The notes under the pieces were generated by a model that had not been told where the DNA came from, did not search any database, and worked only from the letters and a program-made list of their open reading frames with translations. From Schlegelella_A sp036496385 (GTDB taxonomy: Bacteria > Pseudomonadota > Gammaproteobacteria > Burkholderiales > Burkholderiaceae_C), in assembly GCA_036496385.1 (NCBI GenBank), contig DASXLD010000003.1, positions 62,001 through 126,000 of the forward strand: DNA of 64,000 nt. Reading direction: 5' to 3'. Of the stretch, positions 33,230 to 42,349 are shown piece by piece. Position 1 is the stretch's first letter, and each line of letters opens with the position of its first letter. The position numbers and the translations under genes are program-made.

Positions 33230-33901
33230 ATGCTGGACGAGGCGCAGCACACCGAAACCGTCGGCGAAAAGACCTATCGGCGCATCCGCGCCGACATCGT
33301 CTTCGGCCGCCTGCCGCCCGGCGAGCGGCTGACGCTCGACCGCATGCGTGACGCCTACGAGACCAGCGTCAGCACGCTGCGCGAGATGCTGAACCGGCTG
33401 AGCTCGGAGGGCCTCGTCGTCGCCGAAGGCTCGCGCGGCTTCCAGGTGACGCCGATCTCGGTCGCCAACCTGCGCGAGGTCGCGGCGATGCGCTGCCTGC
33501 TCGAGACGCATGCGTTGCAGCTCTCGTTTGCGGCCGGCGACATGGACTGGGAGGGCAGCGTCGTCGCCGCGCACCACAAGCTGGCGTTGATGGAGCGGCG
33601 CATGGGTTCGGGCGAGCGCTCGGGCGCCGAGACCTGGAAGCGATACGACTGGGAGTTCCACCGCGCGCTCATCGCGGCGTGCGGGTCGCAGGTGCTGCTC
33701 GAGACGCACGCCCAGATCTACGACCGCTACCTCCGCTACCAGGTGATCGCCGGCGTGTACCGCGGCGAGGTCGCCGCCGGCGAGCACCGCCGGCTGCTCG
33801 ACGCCGCGCTCAAGCGCGACTGGAAGACGGCGCAGGCGACCCTCGGCAAGCACGTCCAGGATTGCGTCGCGCACATGATCGAGAAGCGTCTGGTGCGCTG
33901 A
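33230..33901 (+). CDS. GntR family regulator (FCD/FadR type)
   Basis: A 223-aa DNA-binding protein. The N-terminal winged helix spans about residues 12-75 (YRRIRADIVFGRLPPGERL, SVSTLREMLNRLSSEGLV). The all-helical FCD ligand domain follows, with metal or ligand-contact residues in YDWEFHRALIAACG and AAGEHRRLLDAALKRD. It probably represses the divergent TRAP operon until the substrate or a breakdown product binds. The core operator half-site of this family cannot be assigned with certainty. Confidence 0.92.
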   Translation: MLDEAQHTETVGEKTYRRIRADIVFGRLPPGERLTLDRMRDAYETSVSTLREMLNRLSSEGLVVAEGSRGFQVTPISVANLREVAAMRCLLETHALQLSFAAGDMDWEGSVVAAHHKLALMERRMGSGERSGAETWKRYDWEFHRALIAACGSQVLLETHAQIYDRYLRYQVIAGVYRGEVAAGEHRRLLDAALKRDWKTAQATLGKHVQDCVAHMIEKRLVR

Positions 33902-33907
33902 CGAAAG

Positions 33908-34507
33908 GTGCGCTGCGAAGAGATCGCCTCGCACTCCGAGTTCCGCCGGCTCTCGACGATCCGGGGCATCGCAGTCGACCTTCGCTACGCGAGCACGCGC
34001 AACTTCGTCGGCCGCGATCTCTACCGCGCGCTCGATTGCGCCTGGCTGCATCGCCAGGCCGCGGACGGGCTGGAGCGCGCAGTCGCCCGCCTCGCCGCGA
34101 CGGCGCCGGAGCACCGGCTGCTGGTGCTCGATGCGCTGCGTCCGCACCGCGTCCAGATCCAGCTCTGGGATCACCTCGACGGCACCGGCCTGCGCCAGTA
34201 CGTCGCCGATCCTGCGCGCGGATCGATCCATTCGTTCGGCATGGCGCTCGACGCGACCCTGATCGACGGCGAGGGCCGCGAGCTCGACATGGGCAGCGGC
34301 TTCGACGAGATGATCGAGCTCTCGCAGCCGCGGCTCGAGACGCGTCATCTCGCCAGCGGCGCGCTGACCGCGGCGCAGCACGGGGCCCGCGAGCTGCTGC
34401 GCGCCACTCTCGGCGCAGCGGGCTTTCGCGGCATCGCCAACGAGTGGTGGCACTTCGAGATGCTCGAGCGCGAGCACGTGCGGGCGCGCTTCCTGCGCGT
34501 CGACTGA
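33908..34507 (+). CDS. D-alanyl-D-alanine dipeptidase (M15D, VanX/DdpX-like)
   Basis: A 199-aa zinc dipeptidase that splits D-Ala-D-Ala. The zinc ligands are in SIHSFGMALDATL (the SxHxxGxAxD motif, near residue 115) and in EWWHFEM near residue 178. DLRYASTRNFVG and LDALRPHRVQ are also typical. The start must be the GTG at 33908 or later because an in-frame stop lies nine bases upstream. No vancomycin-resistance ligase genes are nearby, so it most likely serves peptidoglycan recycling, like DdpX. Confidence 0.92.
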   Translation: MRCEEIASHSEFRRLSTIRGIAVDLRYASTRNFVGRDLYRALDCAWLHRQAADGLERAVARLAATAPEHRLLVLDALRPHRVQIQLWDHLDGTGLRQYVADPARGSIHSFGMALDATLIDGEGRELDMGSGFDEMIELSQPRLETRHLASGALTAAQHGARELLRATLGAAGFRGIANEWWHFEMLEREHVRARFLRVD

Positions 34508-34628
34508 GGCCCGCGCCCGCGCGAGGCCGCACCCCGAAGCGCGGTCACGGATCCCGCCTGCGGCAAGGCAGAATCGTGGCGTGGACGAAGGCGCGACGAG
34601 TTCCTGGCGACCCACGGGGCGTGACCCG

Positions 34629-35807
34629 ATGGCCGACGAGACCGATCTCGCGGCCGTCGCCGAGCTCTACGACCACGCCGCTTGCGGCCTGCTCGTCACC
34701 GATGCCGACGGCACGATCAGGATCGTCAACGCGACGTTCTGCCAGTGGACGGGATACCCGCGCGAGGACCTGATCGGCCGCCGCAGGCTGCAGGACCTGC
34801 TGACGATGGGGGGGCGGACCTTCCACCAGACGCACTGGGCACCGCTGCTGCAGATCCAGGGCTCGGTGGCCGAGGTCAAGCTCGACCTGATCGACGCGAG
34901 CGGCGTCGTCAAGCCGATGATCCTGAACGCGGTCGCCCGAGCGGCGGGCAACGTGGTGCGCCATGAGATCGCCGCGTTCAGCGCCGAGGATCGCCATCAC
35001 TACGAGCGCGAGCTGTTGCAGGCGAGAGGTCGCGCCGAGGAGCTGCACACCAGGAGCATCGAGTCGCAGCGCGCGCTGGTGAGCGCCCAGACCGAGCTCG
35101 ACCTGCAGAAACAGGCGGCCGAGGACCGGGCGCTGCTGGCCGAGCAGATGATCGGCATCGTCAGCCACGACCTGCGCAATCCCCTGTCGACGATTCAGTT
35201 GAGCGCGACGGTGCTGAAAGCGCACGAGCTGACGCCGAAAGGGCGCGAGCGCGTCGAAGCGATCCTGCGAGCTACCAAGCGCAGCGCCCGGCTGCTCGGC
35301 GATCTGCTCGACTTCACGCAGGCGCGCCTCGGCGGCGGCCTTCGCATCCAGCCGCGCGAGATCGATCCGCACAGCGTTCTCGCCCAGGCGATCGACGATC
35401 TTCGGGTGGCGTTCCCGGGGCGCCTGCGGCACTCGGCAGTCGGCGCCGGCCAGTGCAGCGCCGACCCCGATCGCCTCACCCAGCTGCTCGGCAACCTGGT
35501 CGCGAATGCCGCTCTCCACGGCGACCCGGCCGGGACGGTGACCGTGACCTCGATCGTCGACGATAAGCAGCTGCGTCTCTCGGTGCACAACACGGGACCG
35601 GTGATTCCCGCCGGGCAGCTGCCGAGGCTGTTCGATGCGATGACGCGCGGCAACGCCGGGGACTCGTCGCACGGCGTGGGTCTGGGCCTCTTCATCGTCC
35701 GCGAGATTGCGCGAGCCCACGGCGGCGGCGTGACCGCGCAGTCGTCGCCGGTGGACGGCACCACCGTCGGGGTGACGTTGCCGCGCGCTGCGCCGCTCGC
35801 TCGCTGA
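34629..35807 (+). CDS. PAS-domain sensor histidine kinase
   Basis: A 392-aa soluble kinase. A PAS domain covers about residues 10-120 (YDHAACGLLVTDADGTIRIV), then a coiled-coil-like linker rich in Glu and Gln, then HisKA with phospho-acceptor His in IGIVSHDLRNPLSTI near residue 180 and an HATPase domain with LLGNLVANAALHG and VGLGLFIVREIARAHGG. The start may be the ATG at 34629 or the upstream GTG at 34581. No response regulator is adjacent. The protein resembles phytochrome-type photosensor kinases only in its kinase part. Confidence 0.88.
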   Translation: MADETDLAAVAELYDHAACGLLVTDADGTIRIVNATFCQWTGYPREDLIGRRRLQDLLTMGGRTFHQTHWAPLLQIQGSVAEVKLDLIDASGVVKPMILNAVARAAGNVVRHEIAAFSAEDRHHYERELLQARGRAEELHTRSIESQRALVSAQTELDLQKQAAEDRALLAEQMIGIVSHDLRNPLSTIQLSATVLKAHELTPKGRERVEAILRATKRSARLLGDLLDFTQARLGGGLRIQPREIDPHSVLAQAIDDLRVAFPGRLRHSAVGAGQCSADPDRLTQLLGNLVANAALHGDPAGTVTVTSIVDDKQLRLSVHNTGPVIPAGQLPRLFDAMTRGNAGDSSHGVGLGLFIVREIARAHGGGVTAQSSPVDGTTVGVTLPRAAPLAR

Positions 35808-35874
35808 GGCCGGCCGCACCCACCGGGCGCGCGTCCGGGCGCTATCGTCGGTGTCCTGCTTCGGGAGCTTCGCG

Positions 35875-36993
35875 ATGCCGATCAAGCGTTCCTCGGTCCC
35901 GCCGGGCCGGGTCGTCGTGCTCACGCACCGATCGAAAGTGCTCGCGGGCAATCCGCTCGGCGATCCGGCAGTGCGACCGTTGCACGTCTGGCTGCCGCCG
36001 CAGTACGACCTGCCGGAGTTCGCCGGGCGGCGCTTTCCGGTCCTGTTCGACATGGTCGGCTTCATGGGCGGTGGGCCGAGCCACACCAACTGGAAGGGCT
36101 TCGGCGAGAACGTCCCCGAGCGCGCGGCGCGGCTCGTCCAGCAGCAGAAGATGGCGCCGGTCATCATCGTCTTTCCCGACTGCTTCACCGCGCTCGGCGG
36201 CAACCAGTACATCAACTCGTCGGCGATCGGCCGCTACGCCGACTACCTCACGCAAGAGCTCATCCCGGTCGTCGATGGCAGCTTTCGCACGCTCGCCTCG
36301 CGCGAGCACCGCGGCTGCTTCGGCAAGAGCTCGGGCGGCTACGGCGCGATCGTCCACGGCATGCTGTATCCGGAGCACTGGGGCGCCATTGCCGACCACT
36401 CGGGCGATGCGTATTTCGACTTCGTCTACGGCAGCGATTGGCCGAACACGCTCGATGCTCTCGCCAAGTACGCGAAGCCCAAGCGCAAGGCAGGTGCGAT
36501 CGACGTCCAGAAGCGGGCGACGAAGCCGCTCGCCGAGGGGCTCGACGACGGCCGCGTCGCGCGCTTCCTCGCCGAGCTGCGGCGCAAGAAGAAGCTCGGC
36601 CCGGCCGACGGCCACACCGTGATGAATCTGTGCATGGCCGCGACCTACGACCCCGACCCGAAAGCGCCGAACGGCTTTCGCCTGCCGTTCAACCTCGAGA
36701 CCGGCGAGCGCATCGAGGCGCGCTGGCGCGCCTGGCTCGCGCACGATCCGATCCACATGGTGCGCCGCCATGCCAAGGCGTTGCGCCGGCTGCGTGGCAT
36801 CTACATCGACTGCGGCTGGGCCGACCAGTACCACATCCACTACGGCAGCCGCATCCTCTCGCAACGGCTGGCCGAGCTCGGCATCGCGCACAGCTACGAG
36901 GAGTTCGACGACAACCACTCGGACATCGACTACCGCATGGACGTGAGCCTGCCGTTCCTCGTCAAGGCGCTCGGCGAGCGGCCGGGCGGCTAG
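35875..36993 (+). CDS. esterase D-like alpha/beta hydrolase
   Basis: A 372-aa hydrolase of the putative-esterase family. The nucleophile elbow is FGKSSGGYGAIVHG, and the likely His is in DDNHSDIDYRM near the C-terminus. The opening PLHVWLPPQYDLPEFAGRRFPVLFDMVGF fits enzymes that cleave esters such as enterochelin-type or S-formylglutathione substrates, but the true substrate is unknown. GGGAG lies eight bases before the ATG at 35875. The long Lys/Arg-rich insert near residues 200-240 is unusual. Confidence 0.82.
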   Translation: MPIKRSSVPPGRVVVLTHRSKVLAGNPLGDPAVRPLHVWLPPQYDLPEFAGRRFPVLFDMVGFMGGGPSHTNWKGFGENVPERAARLVQQQKMAPVIIVFPDCFTALGGNQYINSSAIGRYADYLTQELIPVVDGSFRTLASREHRGCFGKSSGGYGAIVHGMLYPEHWGAIADHSGDAYFDFVYGSDWPNTLDALAKYAKPKRKAGAIDVQKRATKPLAEGLDDGRVARFLAELRRKKKLGPADGHTVMNLCMAATYDPDPKAPNGFRLPFNLETGERIEARWRAWLAHDPIHMVRRHAKALRRLRGIYIDCGWADQYHIHYGSRILSQRLAELGIAHSYEEFDDNHSDIDYRMDVSLPFLVKALGERPGG

Positions 36994-37017
36994 CTCAGCC
37001 GCGCAGCTTTCGCCGCG

Positions 37018-38241
37018 TCACGGCCGAGCGGCGGCGACCGCCGGCGCGGCGACCTCGTCGTCGACGGCCTTCTGCACCGCGCGATAGAAGCGCTCCCGCT
37101 CGCTGCTCGCAGCGCGGTCGCGCGCGCCGCCGGCCCAGTCGGCGTTCGAGGCGATCACGAGCTTGCGCTTCGGGTCGATGAAGATGCCCTGGCCGAAGAT
37201 GCCGCGCGCCGCGAAGCTGCCGTCGTCGTAGGTCCACCACTGGTAGCCGTAGCCGCGACCCGGCTGCCCGATGTCGGTGCGCTTGCTCGTCGCTTCGGCG
37301 AGCCAGCCGTCGGGCACGATGCTCTGGCCGTCGACGCGGGCGCCGCCGAGGACGAACAGGCCAATGCGGGCGAAGTCGCGCGTTGCAGCCTGCAGGCAGC
37401 AACCGCTGATCTCCTTGCCCGTCTTGCTGAGAAGCCAGGTGGCCTGCTGCTCCATCCCCGCCGGGACCCAGATCTTCTCCGACAGATACGTCGCGAGCGG
37501 CTTTCTCGTCGCCTGGCTGAGGAGGATGCCGACCAGGTTGGTCTCGCCGGTGCTGTAGTTCCAACGCGTGCCGGCGGGCACGTCCCGCGGCAGCTGCCGC
37601 ATGTAGCTCACGAGCGCATCGACGCCTTCTTCCGGCTTGTGGTTGTTGAAGCGGGCGACGTCGGAGTTCGGGTCGTTGTAGTCCTCGTTCCAGCGCACGC
37701 CCGAGGTCATCGTCAGGAGCTGGCGGACGCTGACGTCGTCGTAGGCCGAGCCCTTCATCTCCGCGATGTAGTCGGTGACCTTGTCGTCCATGCTGCGGAT
37801 CGAGCCGTCGCGCAGCGCCGCGCCGACCAGCGTCGAGGTGACCGACTTGGCGACCGAGAAGCTTGTCCAGCGACCGCTCGCATCGAAGCCGAGGCCATAG
37901 CGTTCGAGGCGCACCTTGCCGTCGTGGACGACGATCAGCGCCGCCGCGCGCTGGCCGGCCATGTAGGCGTCGACGTCGAGCGGCAGCTTCAGCGGCGGAC
38001 CTGGCGGCAGCACGCTCGCCGCGCCGCCTGCCGGCACGACATGCGACTTCGCGAGCACCGGCAGCCGATCGAGGGCGCGAAACGCGGCATCGCGCTGCGG
38101 CTGGCTCCAGAACAGAAGATCGCGGTTGGTCGGCAGCGTCGCCAGCAGGCCGCGCGTTTCCTTGTCGAGGCTGAACCAGCCGGCGCTGCCGACGACGACG
38201 ACGGCGGCGAGCAATCCGAGCGCGATCTTCCTGGCCTTCAT
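37018..38241 (-). CDS. serine hydrolase, class C beta-lactamase family (EstB-like)
   Basis: A 407-aa protein with an N-terminal hydrophobic anchor or signal (LGLLAAVVVVGSAGW). The active-site SxxK is in FSVAKSVTSTL, with the Tyr in WNYSTGETN and the late motif replaced by YGYQWWTYDDGSFAARG. This family contains penicillin-binding carboxypeptidases and esterases more often than true beta-lactamases. It likely acts in the periplasm. Downstream and upstream genes are convergent or spaced, so it is probably a single unit. Confidence 0.86.
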   Translation of the reverse strand: MKARKIALGLLAAVVVVGSAGWFSLDKETRGLLATLPTNRDLLFWSQPQRDAAFRALDRLPVLAKSHVVPAGGAASVLPPGPPLKLPLDVDAYMAGQRAAALIVVHDGKVRLERYGLGFDASGRWTSFSVAKSVTSTLVGAALRDGSIRSMDDKVTDYIAEMKGSAYDDVSVRQLLTMTSGVRWNEDYNDPNSDVARFNNHKPEEGVDALVSYMRQLPRDVPAGTRWNYSTGETNLVGILLSQATRKPLATYLSEKIWVPAGMEQQATWLLSKTGKEISGCCLQAATRDFARIGLFVLGGARVDGQSIVPDGWLAEATSKRTDIGQPGRGYGYQWWTYDDGSFAARGIFGQGIFIDPKRKLVIASNADWAGGARDRAASSERERFYRAVQKAVDDEVAAPAVAAARP

Positions 38242-38283
38242 CCGTGCATCCCCAGTGGTGGCGTTCGTCCGTCGTTGCGGCGG

Positions 38284-39633
38284 TCAGGGCAGCGTCGCGT
38301 TCATCGTCTGCACCGTCGCCGCCCCGGTGTCGGTCGTGACCTGGACCCGCTGCGACGTGCCGACGGTCTGCAGCGTCGCGCTGAAGATGTTGGTATCGAA
38401 GTTGAGGTCGCTGCCGAGCGGATTGCCGCTGTTCAGGTCGAGCAGGCGCAGCGTGTTCTTCAGCGGCCCGAGCGTGCTCACGCCGACGACCATGGCGACG
38501 CTGCAATCGGCGCTGAAGAACACCCGCGGCTGGAAGACGTGCAGGGTTCCCGCCGACGACTGCATGTCGGCTGTCATCTGCCGCTCGAGGTGCGCGGCGC
38601 CGTCGAGATCGACGAACGTGAACACGTTCTGCGACGCGAACCCGGGCAGCATTCCCGAAAGCACCACGCCTTGTCCCGGCACGCCGCCGGTGTCCTTGCA
38701 GAAGCCAGCGCCGCCGAGCGTCGACACCGGGCCGAGCGTGAAGCCGACATCGTTGCCCAGGTGCGTCGCGCCCTTGAAGAAGCTGGCCTTGCGCGGCTGC
38801 GGCAGGCCGGGCGAGCCGGTCGAGATCTCGACGCGATAGCTGCCGCTCGCGCTGTTCACGGTCGATGGCAAGGTGCTCGAGTAGGGCGTCGGGCTCGCCT
38901 CCGCGAACGCGCCGACGATGCGCCCGATATGCGTCAGGACCGATCGCGTCGCCGTCGGGATGCCGGTGCCGGTCGCGGTCAGCGTGCCGCCGACGTTGCC
39001 GAGCGAGGCAGCGTTCGTGGCGCTGAAGGTCATCGCTCCACTGGTCGACCCGGTCGCGATCGTGATCGGCGCCGCGGTGACTCCCGACGCCGGCGCACTG
39101 ACCGCGAAGGCGACGCCGACCGGCCCGGTGAACGGCGTCGTCCGCGTGATCATGACGGTCACTGTCGCAGTCTTGCCGCGCTCGAGCAGGGCGGGCATCG
39201 TCGGCATCGAGATCGAGACGCTGCCCACGGGCGTCGGCCGCGGCGCGACGGTGAAGCTCGAGGACGCGGTGTAGGTCTGGATCGAGCCGCCGTCGGACAA
39301 CAGCCCGGCGATGCCGATCTGGTGCGGGCCCGGCGGCATCGACAGCGTGCCGCTGACGAACTTGTCGGGCGGCGGTGGCACGCTGAGCGCGTTCGCCACC
39401 AGCGCGCCATCGAGGCTCAGATCGGGCGTCGGGTGGACGCTGACGCCGCGCCAGGCGACATGTGCCGTCACCATGCACGGCCCGGTGCCGGTGGCCGGCG
39501 TGCACGGTACCGTCGAGGCATCGAGAGGCTGCTCGATGACGTAGCCCGGCGTGGTGCAAGCCGCCGCGAGCGTCGCGGCGGCCAGCAGGGCGCATCGCCC
39601 GGCTCGTGCGAGGAACAGTCGTCGAATGGCCAT
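38284..39633 (-). CDS. secreted lipoprotein with Ig-like region, function unknown
   Basis: A 449-aa protein. The ATG at 39633 follows AGGAGGGGAG and opens a lipoprotein signal with ATLAAACTTPG, so it should be lipid-anchored. Residues about 40-215 are Thr/Ser/Val-rich with beta-strand pattern like Ig-like domains (VSISMPTMPALLERGKTATV). The second half (LPQPRKASFFKGATHLGN, PRVFFSADCSVAMVVGVS) has no family I know. It lies 42 bases upstream of the serine hydrolase start and may share its operon. Confidence 0.65.
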   Translation of the reverse strand: MAIRRLFLARAGRCALLAAATLAAACTTPGYVIEQPLDASTVPCTPATGTGPCMVTAHVAWRGVSVHPTPDLSLDGALVANALSVPPPPDKFVSGTLSMPPGPHQIGIAGLLSDGGSIQTYTASSSFTVAPRPTPVGSVSISMPTMPALLERGKTATVTVMITRTTPFTGPVGVAFAVSAPASGVTAAPITIATGSTSGAMTFSATNAASLGNVGGTLTATGTGIPTATRSVLTHIGRIVGAFAEASPTPYSSTLPSTVNSASGSYRVEISTGSPGLPQPRKASFFKGATHLGNDVGFTLGPVSTLGGAGFCKDTGGVPGQGVVLSGMLPGFASQNVFTFVDLDGAAHLERQMTADMQSSAGTLHVFQPRVFFSADCSVAMVVGVSTLGPLKNTLRLLDLNSGNPLGSDLNFDTNIFSATLQTVGTSQRVQVTTDTGAATVQTMNATLP

Positions 39634-39721
39634 CGAAGCTCCCCTCCTGCCGGGCCTGCGTGCGCTGACCGCGGGCAGGGCGTTGGAGAATACGCTCGAT
39701 CGCTGGAAACGCACATCGATG

Positions 39722-40414
39722 TCACGAGGTCGCCGGCGCGCCCGTGGTCTTCTTCGGGCGGCGCACGGCGCGGACCTTGCCGCCCTTGCCGCCACCGGCA
39801 TAGAAGAGATCGGCACCGTCGGACTCGAGCCCGCTGACGCCGACGCCGCGCGGCATCTCGAGCCGCTCGATCACGGCACCGGTCTTCGGGTCGATGCGGC
39901 GGATGTCGCTCTCGTCGCCCTCCCAGGTGCCGTGCCAGAGCTCGCCGTCGACCCACGTGACTCCGGTCACGAACCGGTTCGACTCGATCGTGCGCAGCAC
40001 CTCGCCGGTCTCCGGATCGACGCGATGGATCTTGCGGTCGCGATACTGGCCGACCCACAGGCTTCCTTCGGCCCACGCCAGGCCCGAGTCGCTGCCGTGG
40101 CCGGGCGCGGGGATCGAGCGGACGACGTCGCCGCTCGCCGGATCGATCTTGTCGATCCGCGCCTCGGCGATCTGGTAGAGATAGGTGCCGTCGAACGCGG
40201 TGCCGGCGTCGCCGGCGCAGGCGAGCCTGCGAACGGGCTCGCCGCTCGCCGGGTCGAACGCGATCAGCGAGGCGCCGGTCGCGGCCCACACCGAGCGGCC
40301 GTCGTGGCTGACGCCGGCGATCTTCTCTGCGCCCGGGAAGGGGCCGTATTCGCGCACGATCTCGGCGGCACGCGCCGGCGCTCCGGTGCTGTCGTTGGCT
40401 GTCTTGAGGCTCAT
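39722..40414 (-). CDS. beta-propeller protein (YncE/Vgb-like)
   Basis: A 230-aa protein with repeated blades of about 40-45 residues: SVWAATGASLIAFDPASGEP, DPASGDVVRSIPAPGHGSDS, SLWVGQYRDRKIHRVDPETG and ELWHGTWEGDESDIRRIDPK. Each blade carries a W/L-x-G start and D-P-x-T/S-G turn, typical of streptogramin-lyase or glutaminyl-cyclase-like propellers. No signal peptide is seen, so it is cytosolic. AAGGAGCG precedes the start at 40414. The regulator gene upstream on the same strand is only 46 bases away and may be co-transcribed. Ligand or activity unknown. Confidence 0.75.
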   Translation of the reverse strand: MSLKTANDSTGAPARAAEIVREYGPFPGAEKIAGVSHDGRSVWAATGASLIAFDPASGEPVRRLACAGDAGTAFDGTYLYQIAEARIDKIDPASGDVVRSIPAPGHGSDSGLAWAEGSLWVGQYRDRKIHRVDPETGEVLRTIESNRFVTGVTWVDGELWHGTWEGDESDIRRIDPKTGAVIERLEMPRGVGVSGLESDGADLFYAGGGKGGKVRAVRRPKKTTGAPATS

Positions 40415-40460
40415 CGCCCGCTCCTTGTCCGTCACGCCGCGATCGGCGCGTGCCGGCAAT

Positions 40461-41681
40461 CTAGTCGAGCGGCAGCGCCGCGGGGAGTAACAAGATCGTC
40501 GTGAAACCGGCCAGCGGCGGCGCCAGCCAGCGCTGCGCGCGAGCGCGGCCGATCGAGCGCACGCGGCGCTCGCTCTCGAGCTCGACCAGCGCGCGCTGCA
40601 CGGTCCGCTGGCTGGCACCGAGTGCCAGCGCCAGCGCCGACGTCGACCAGGCCGCACCGTCGCCGAGGAGGGCCAGCAACGACGCCTGCTCGCCGTCGAT
40701 CGGTGGCTCCAGGACGACGACGTCGCGGCCGTCGTGCGGCCTCAGGACGAAGCCGCGCGCGGTGGCCTCGATGCCGGCGAGCGCGGCGACGAGGCGACGC
40801 AGCCGGCCGATCTCGACCCGCAGCCGGGCGCGATGCGTCTCGTCGGGCCGACGGGTGCGGAACGCTCCGGCGATCAAGGCCTCGCGATCGACATCGCCGG
40901 GCCATGCTTCGGCGAGCGCGCGCGCGAGCGTGAACAGCACCGGACGGCGTGCCAGCGGCCGCCACGCGTCGCCAGCGCGCAGGCCACGGCGACAGGCATC
41001 GAGCACGAGCGCATCGGAGCCGAGCAGCGTCGCGACCTCGTCCAGGCGCAGGGTGTGCTCGCCGCCCGCGATCCGGCGCCGCGCGGCCGGCCGGCCGAGC
41101 GCCGACCTCGCATCCGCGACTTCGGCCTGCAGCGCCGGCACGCCGGCACGATCGGCCGCGACCTGGGCGCGCGCGAGCGCCGCGCGCGCCGGCTCGATGC
41201 GCAGCGAGCGCAGCGCAAGCTCGGCGGCCGTCAGCTCGGCGATGGCGGTGAGCGACGGCGGCAGGCCGTGGCCATCGAGCGCGGCGAGCGCCGCCGCGGC
41301 CTCGTCGAGGCGGCCGAGCAGCAGCAGCCGGCGCGCGGCGAGGAGCCGTGCATGCAGCGCGTTGGCGAAGTCGCCGCGTGCCTCGAGCGCGGTCGTCGCG
41401 GCCGCCAGCGTACGCGGCGAGCCGCCGAGGTCGCGCATGGCGAGCGCCACTTCCGCTTCGGCGACGACGCAACGGGCGCGCGCGAGCTCCTCGTGGTGGC
41501 CGAAGCGGCGCGCCGCGCGCCGCAGCAGCTCGCGTGCGCGCGCGAGCTCGCCGAGCTGGGCCAGGGCGATGCCGCGCAACGCGAGCGCTGGCGGGTCGTC
41601 GCGCAGGGCGACGTGCTTGAGCGCGCCGAGGGCGTCGCCGGAGCCGAGCGCGCGCCCGGCGGCAGCGATCAGCGAGTCCAT
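40461..41681 (-). CDS. helix-turn-helix regulator with TPR-like N-terminus
   Basis: A 406-aa protein. The first about 200 residues are Ala/Leu-rich helices like TPR repeats (LALRGIALAQLGELARAREL, ALRSLRIEPARAALARAQVA). The middle region about 235-310 includes RARLRVEIGRLRRLVAALAG, like the OmpR-type winged helix. A C-terminal helix-turn-helix is visible in SALALALGASQRTVQRALVE, ending FTTILLLPAALPLD. The ATG at 41681 is chosen as the first Met before the helical part. It probably senses a cytosolic signal and controls the neighbouring propeller gene; that is inference. Confidence 0.7.
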   Translation of the reverse strand: MDSLIAAAGRALGSGDALGALKHVALRDDPPALALRGIALAQLGELARARELLRRAARRFGHHEELARARCVVAEAEVALAMRDLGGSPRTLAAATTALEARGDFANALHARLLAARRLLLLGRLDEAAAALAALDGHGLPPSLTAIAELTAAELALRSLRIEPARAALARAQVAADRAGVPALQAEVADARSALGRPAARRRIAGGEHTLRLDEVATLLGSDALVLDACRRGLRAGDAWRPLARRPVLFTLARALAEAWPGDVDREALIAGAFRTRRPDETHRARLRVEIGRLRRLVAALAGIEATARGFVLRPHDGRDVVVLEPPIDGEQASLLALLGDGAAWSTSALALALGASQRTVQRALVELESERRVRSIGRARAQRWLAPPLAGFTTILLLPAALPLD

Positions 41682-41743
41682 CGGCGTCGCGGGGCCATCG
41701 TCTGCCGGCAGCGTTCGCTGGGAGCGCTCGGCACTCGGCGCGA

Positions 41744-42175
41744 CTAGCGATCTTCGCCCGGAGTCGCCGGCGCCCAGGCCGACTGCTCGAGCACGGTTCG
41801 GTAGCCGTCGTCGTCGCGGAAGGTTCGTCCGCGCTGCTGCCAATACGGGTTGAGCGGCTGCACCGGCGTGAACCCCGCCGCGAGCATGCGCGCGCACGCC
41901 GCCTTCCATTCACCCCTGTCGGCGATGTAGAAGACGAGCAGATCGTCGGCGCTCGGGCTCGGCTCGACGGCATGCAATCGACTGCGCGTGAACTCGAGGT
42001 GATAGTCCATCGCCGGAGCGCCGAGCATGACGCCGTCGAAGCCGGCGTGGTCCGCGAAGCGGCCGATCTCGACCAGGCCGAGGCCTTTGCGGTAGAGACG
42101 CAGCGCACGCTCGAGCTCACGCACCGGGCGCGCGATGCGCAGATGCGCCGTCAACGGTCGCTCGTCGCTTGTCAC
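41744..42175 (-). CDS. VOC superfamily (glyoxalase-like) protein
   Basis: A 143-aa metal-dependent-fold protein. HLRIARPVRELERALRLYRKG begins the first beta-alpha-beta module, with a possible metal His in AMDYHLEFTRSR and later Glu in RTVLEQSAW. Length and pattern fit a single-subunit VOC protein of the YycE type. The chemistry is unknown; relatives include isomerases, dioxygenases and drug-binding proteins. It lies 62 bp upstream of the HTH regulator on the same strand. Confidence 0.82.
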   Translation of the reverse strand: MTSDERPLTAHLRIARPVRELERALRLYRKGLGLVEIGRFADHAGFDGVMLGAPAMDYHLEFTRSRLHAVEPSPSADDLLVFYIADRGEWKAACARMLAAGFTPVQPLNPYWQQRGRTFRDDDGYRTVLEQSAWAPATPGEDR

Positions 42176-42349
42176 CGATCAGGTCGCCAGTCGGTACCGG
42201 CCGCGGATCTTCGCCGCATCGCGGGCTGCGCCCATCACGCGCTCCGGGGTGAGGGTGCGGCAGGGTAGCGCCGAATCGTGGCCAGGGACAGCCGTCGCGC
42301 ACCCGATTCACCGCCTTGTACGATCTCGCCCGATCGACTCGGGGCCCGT

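Noticed and set aside
33908..34507. Vancomycin resistance role for the VanX-like dipeptidase
   Set aside because: No VanH, VanA-type ligase or VanRS genes are adjacent; a peptidoglycan recycling role is more likely.
37018..38241. Antibiotic-hydrolysing beta-lactamase
   Set aside because: The protein keeps SxxK and a Tyr motif but lacks a clear KTG box and has an unusual late region, so an esterase or carboxypeptidase is more likely.
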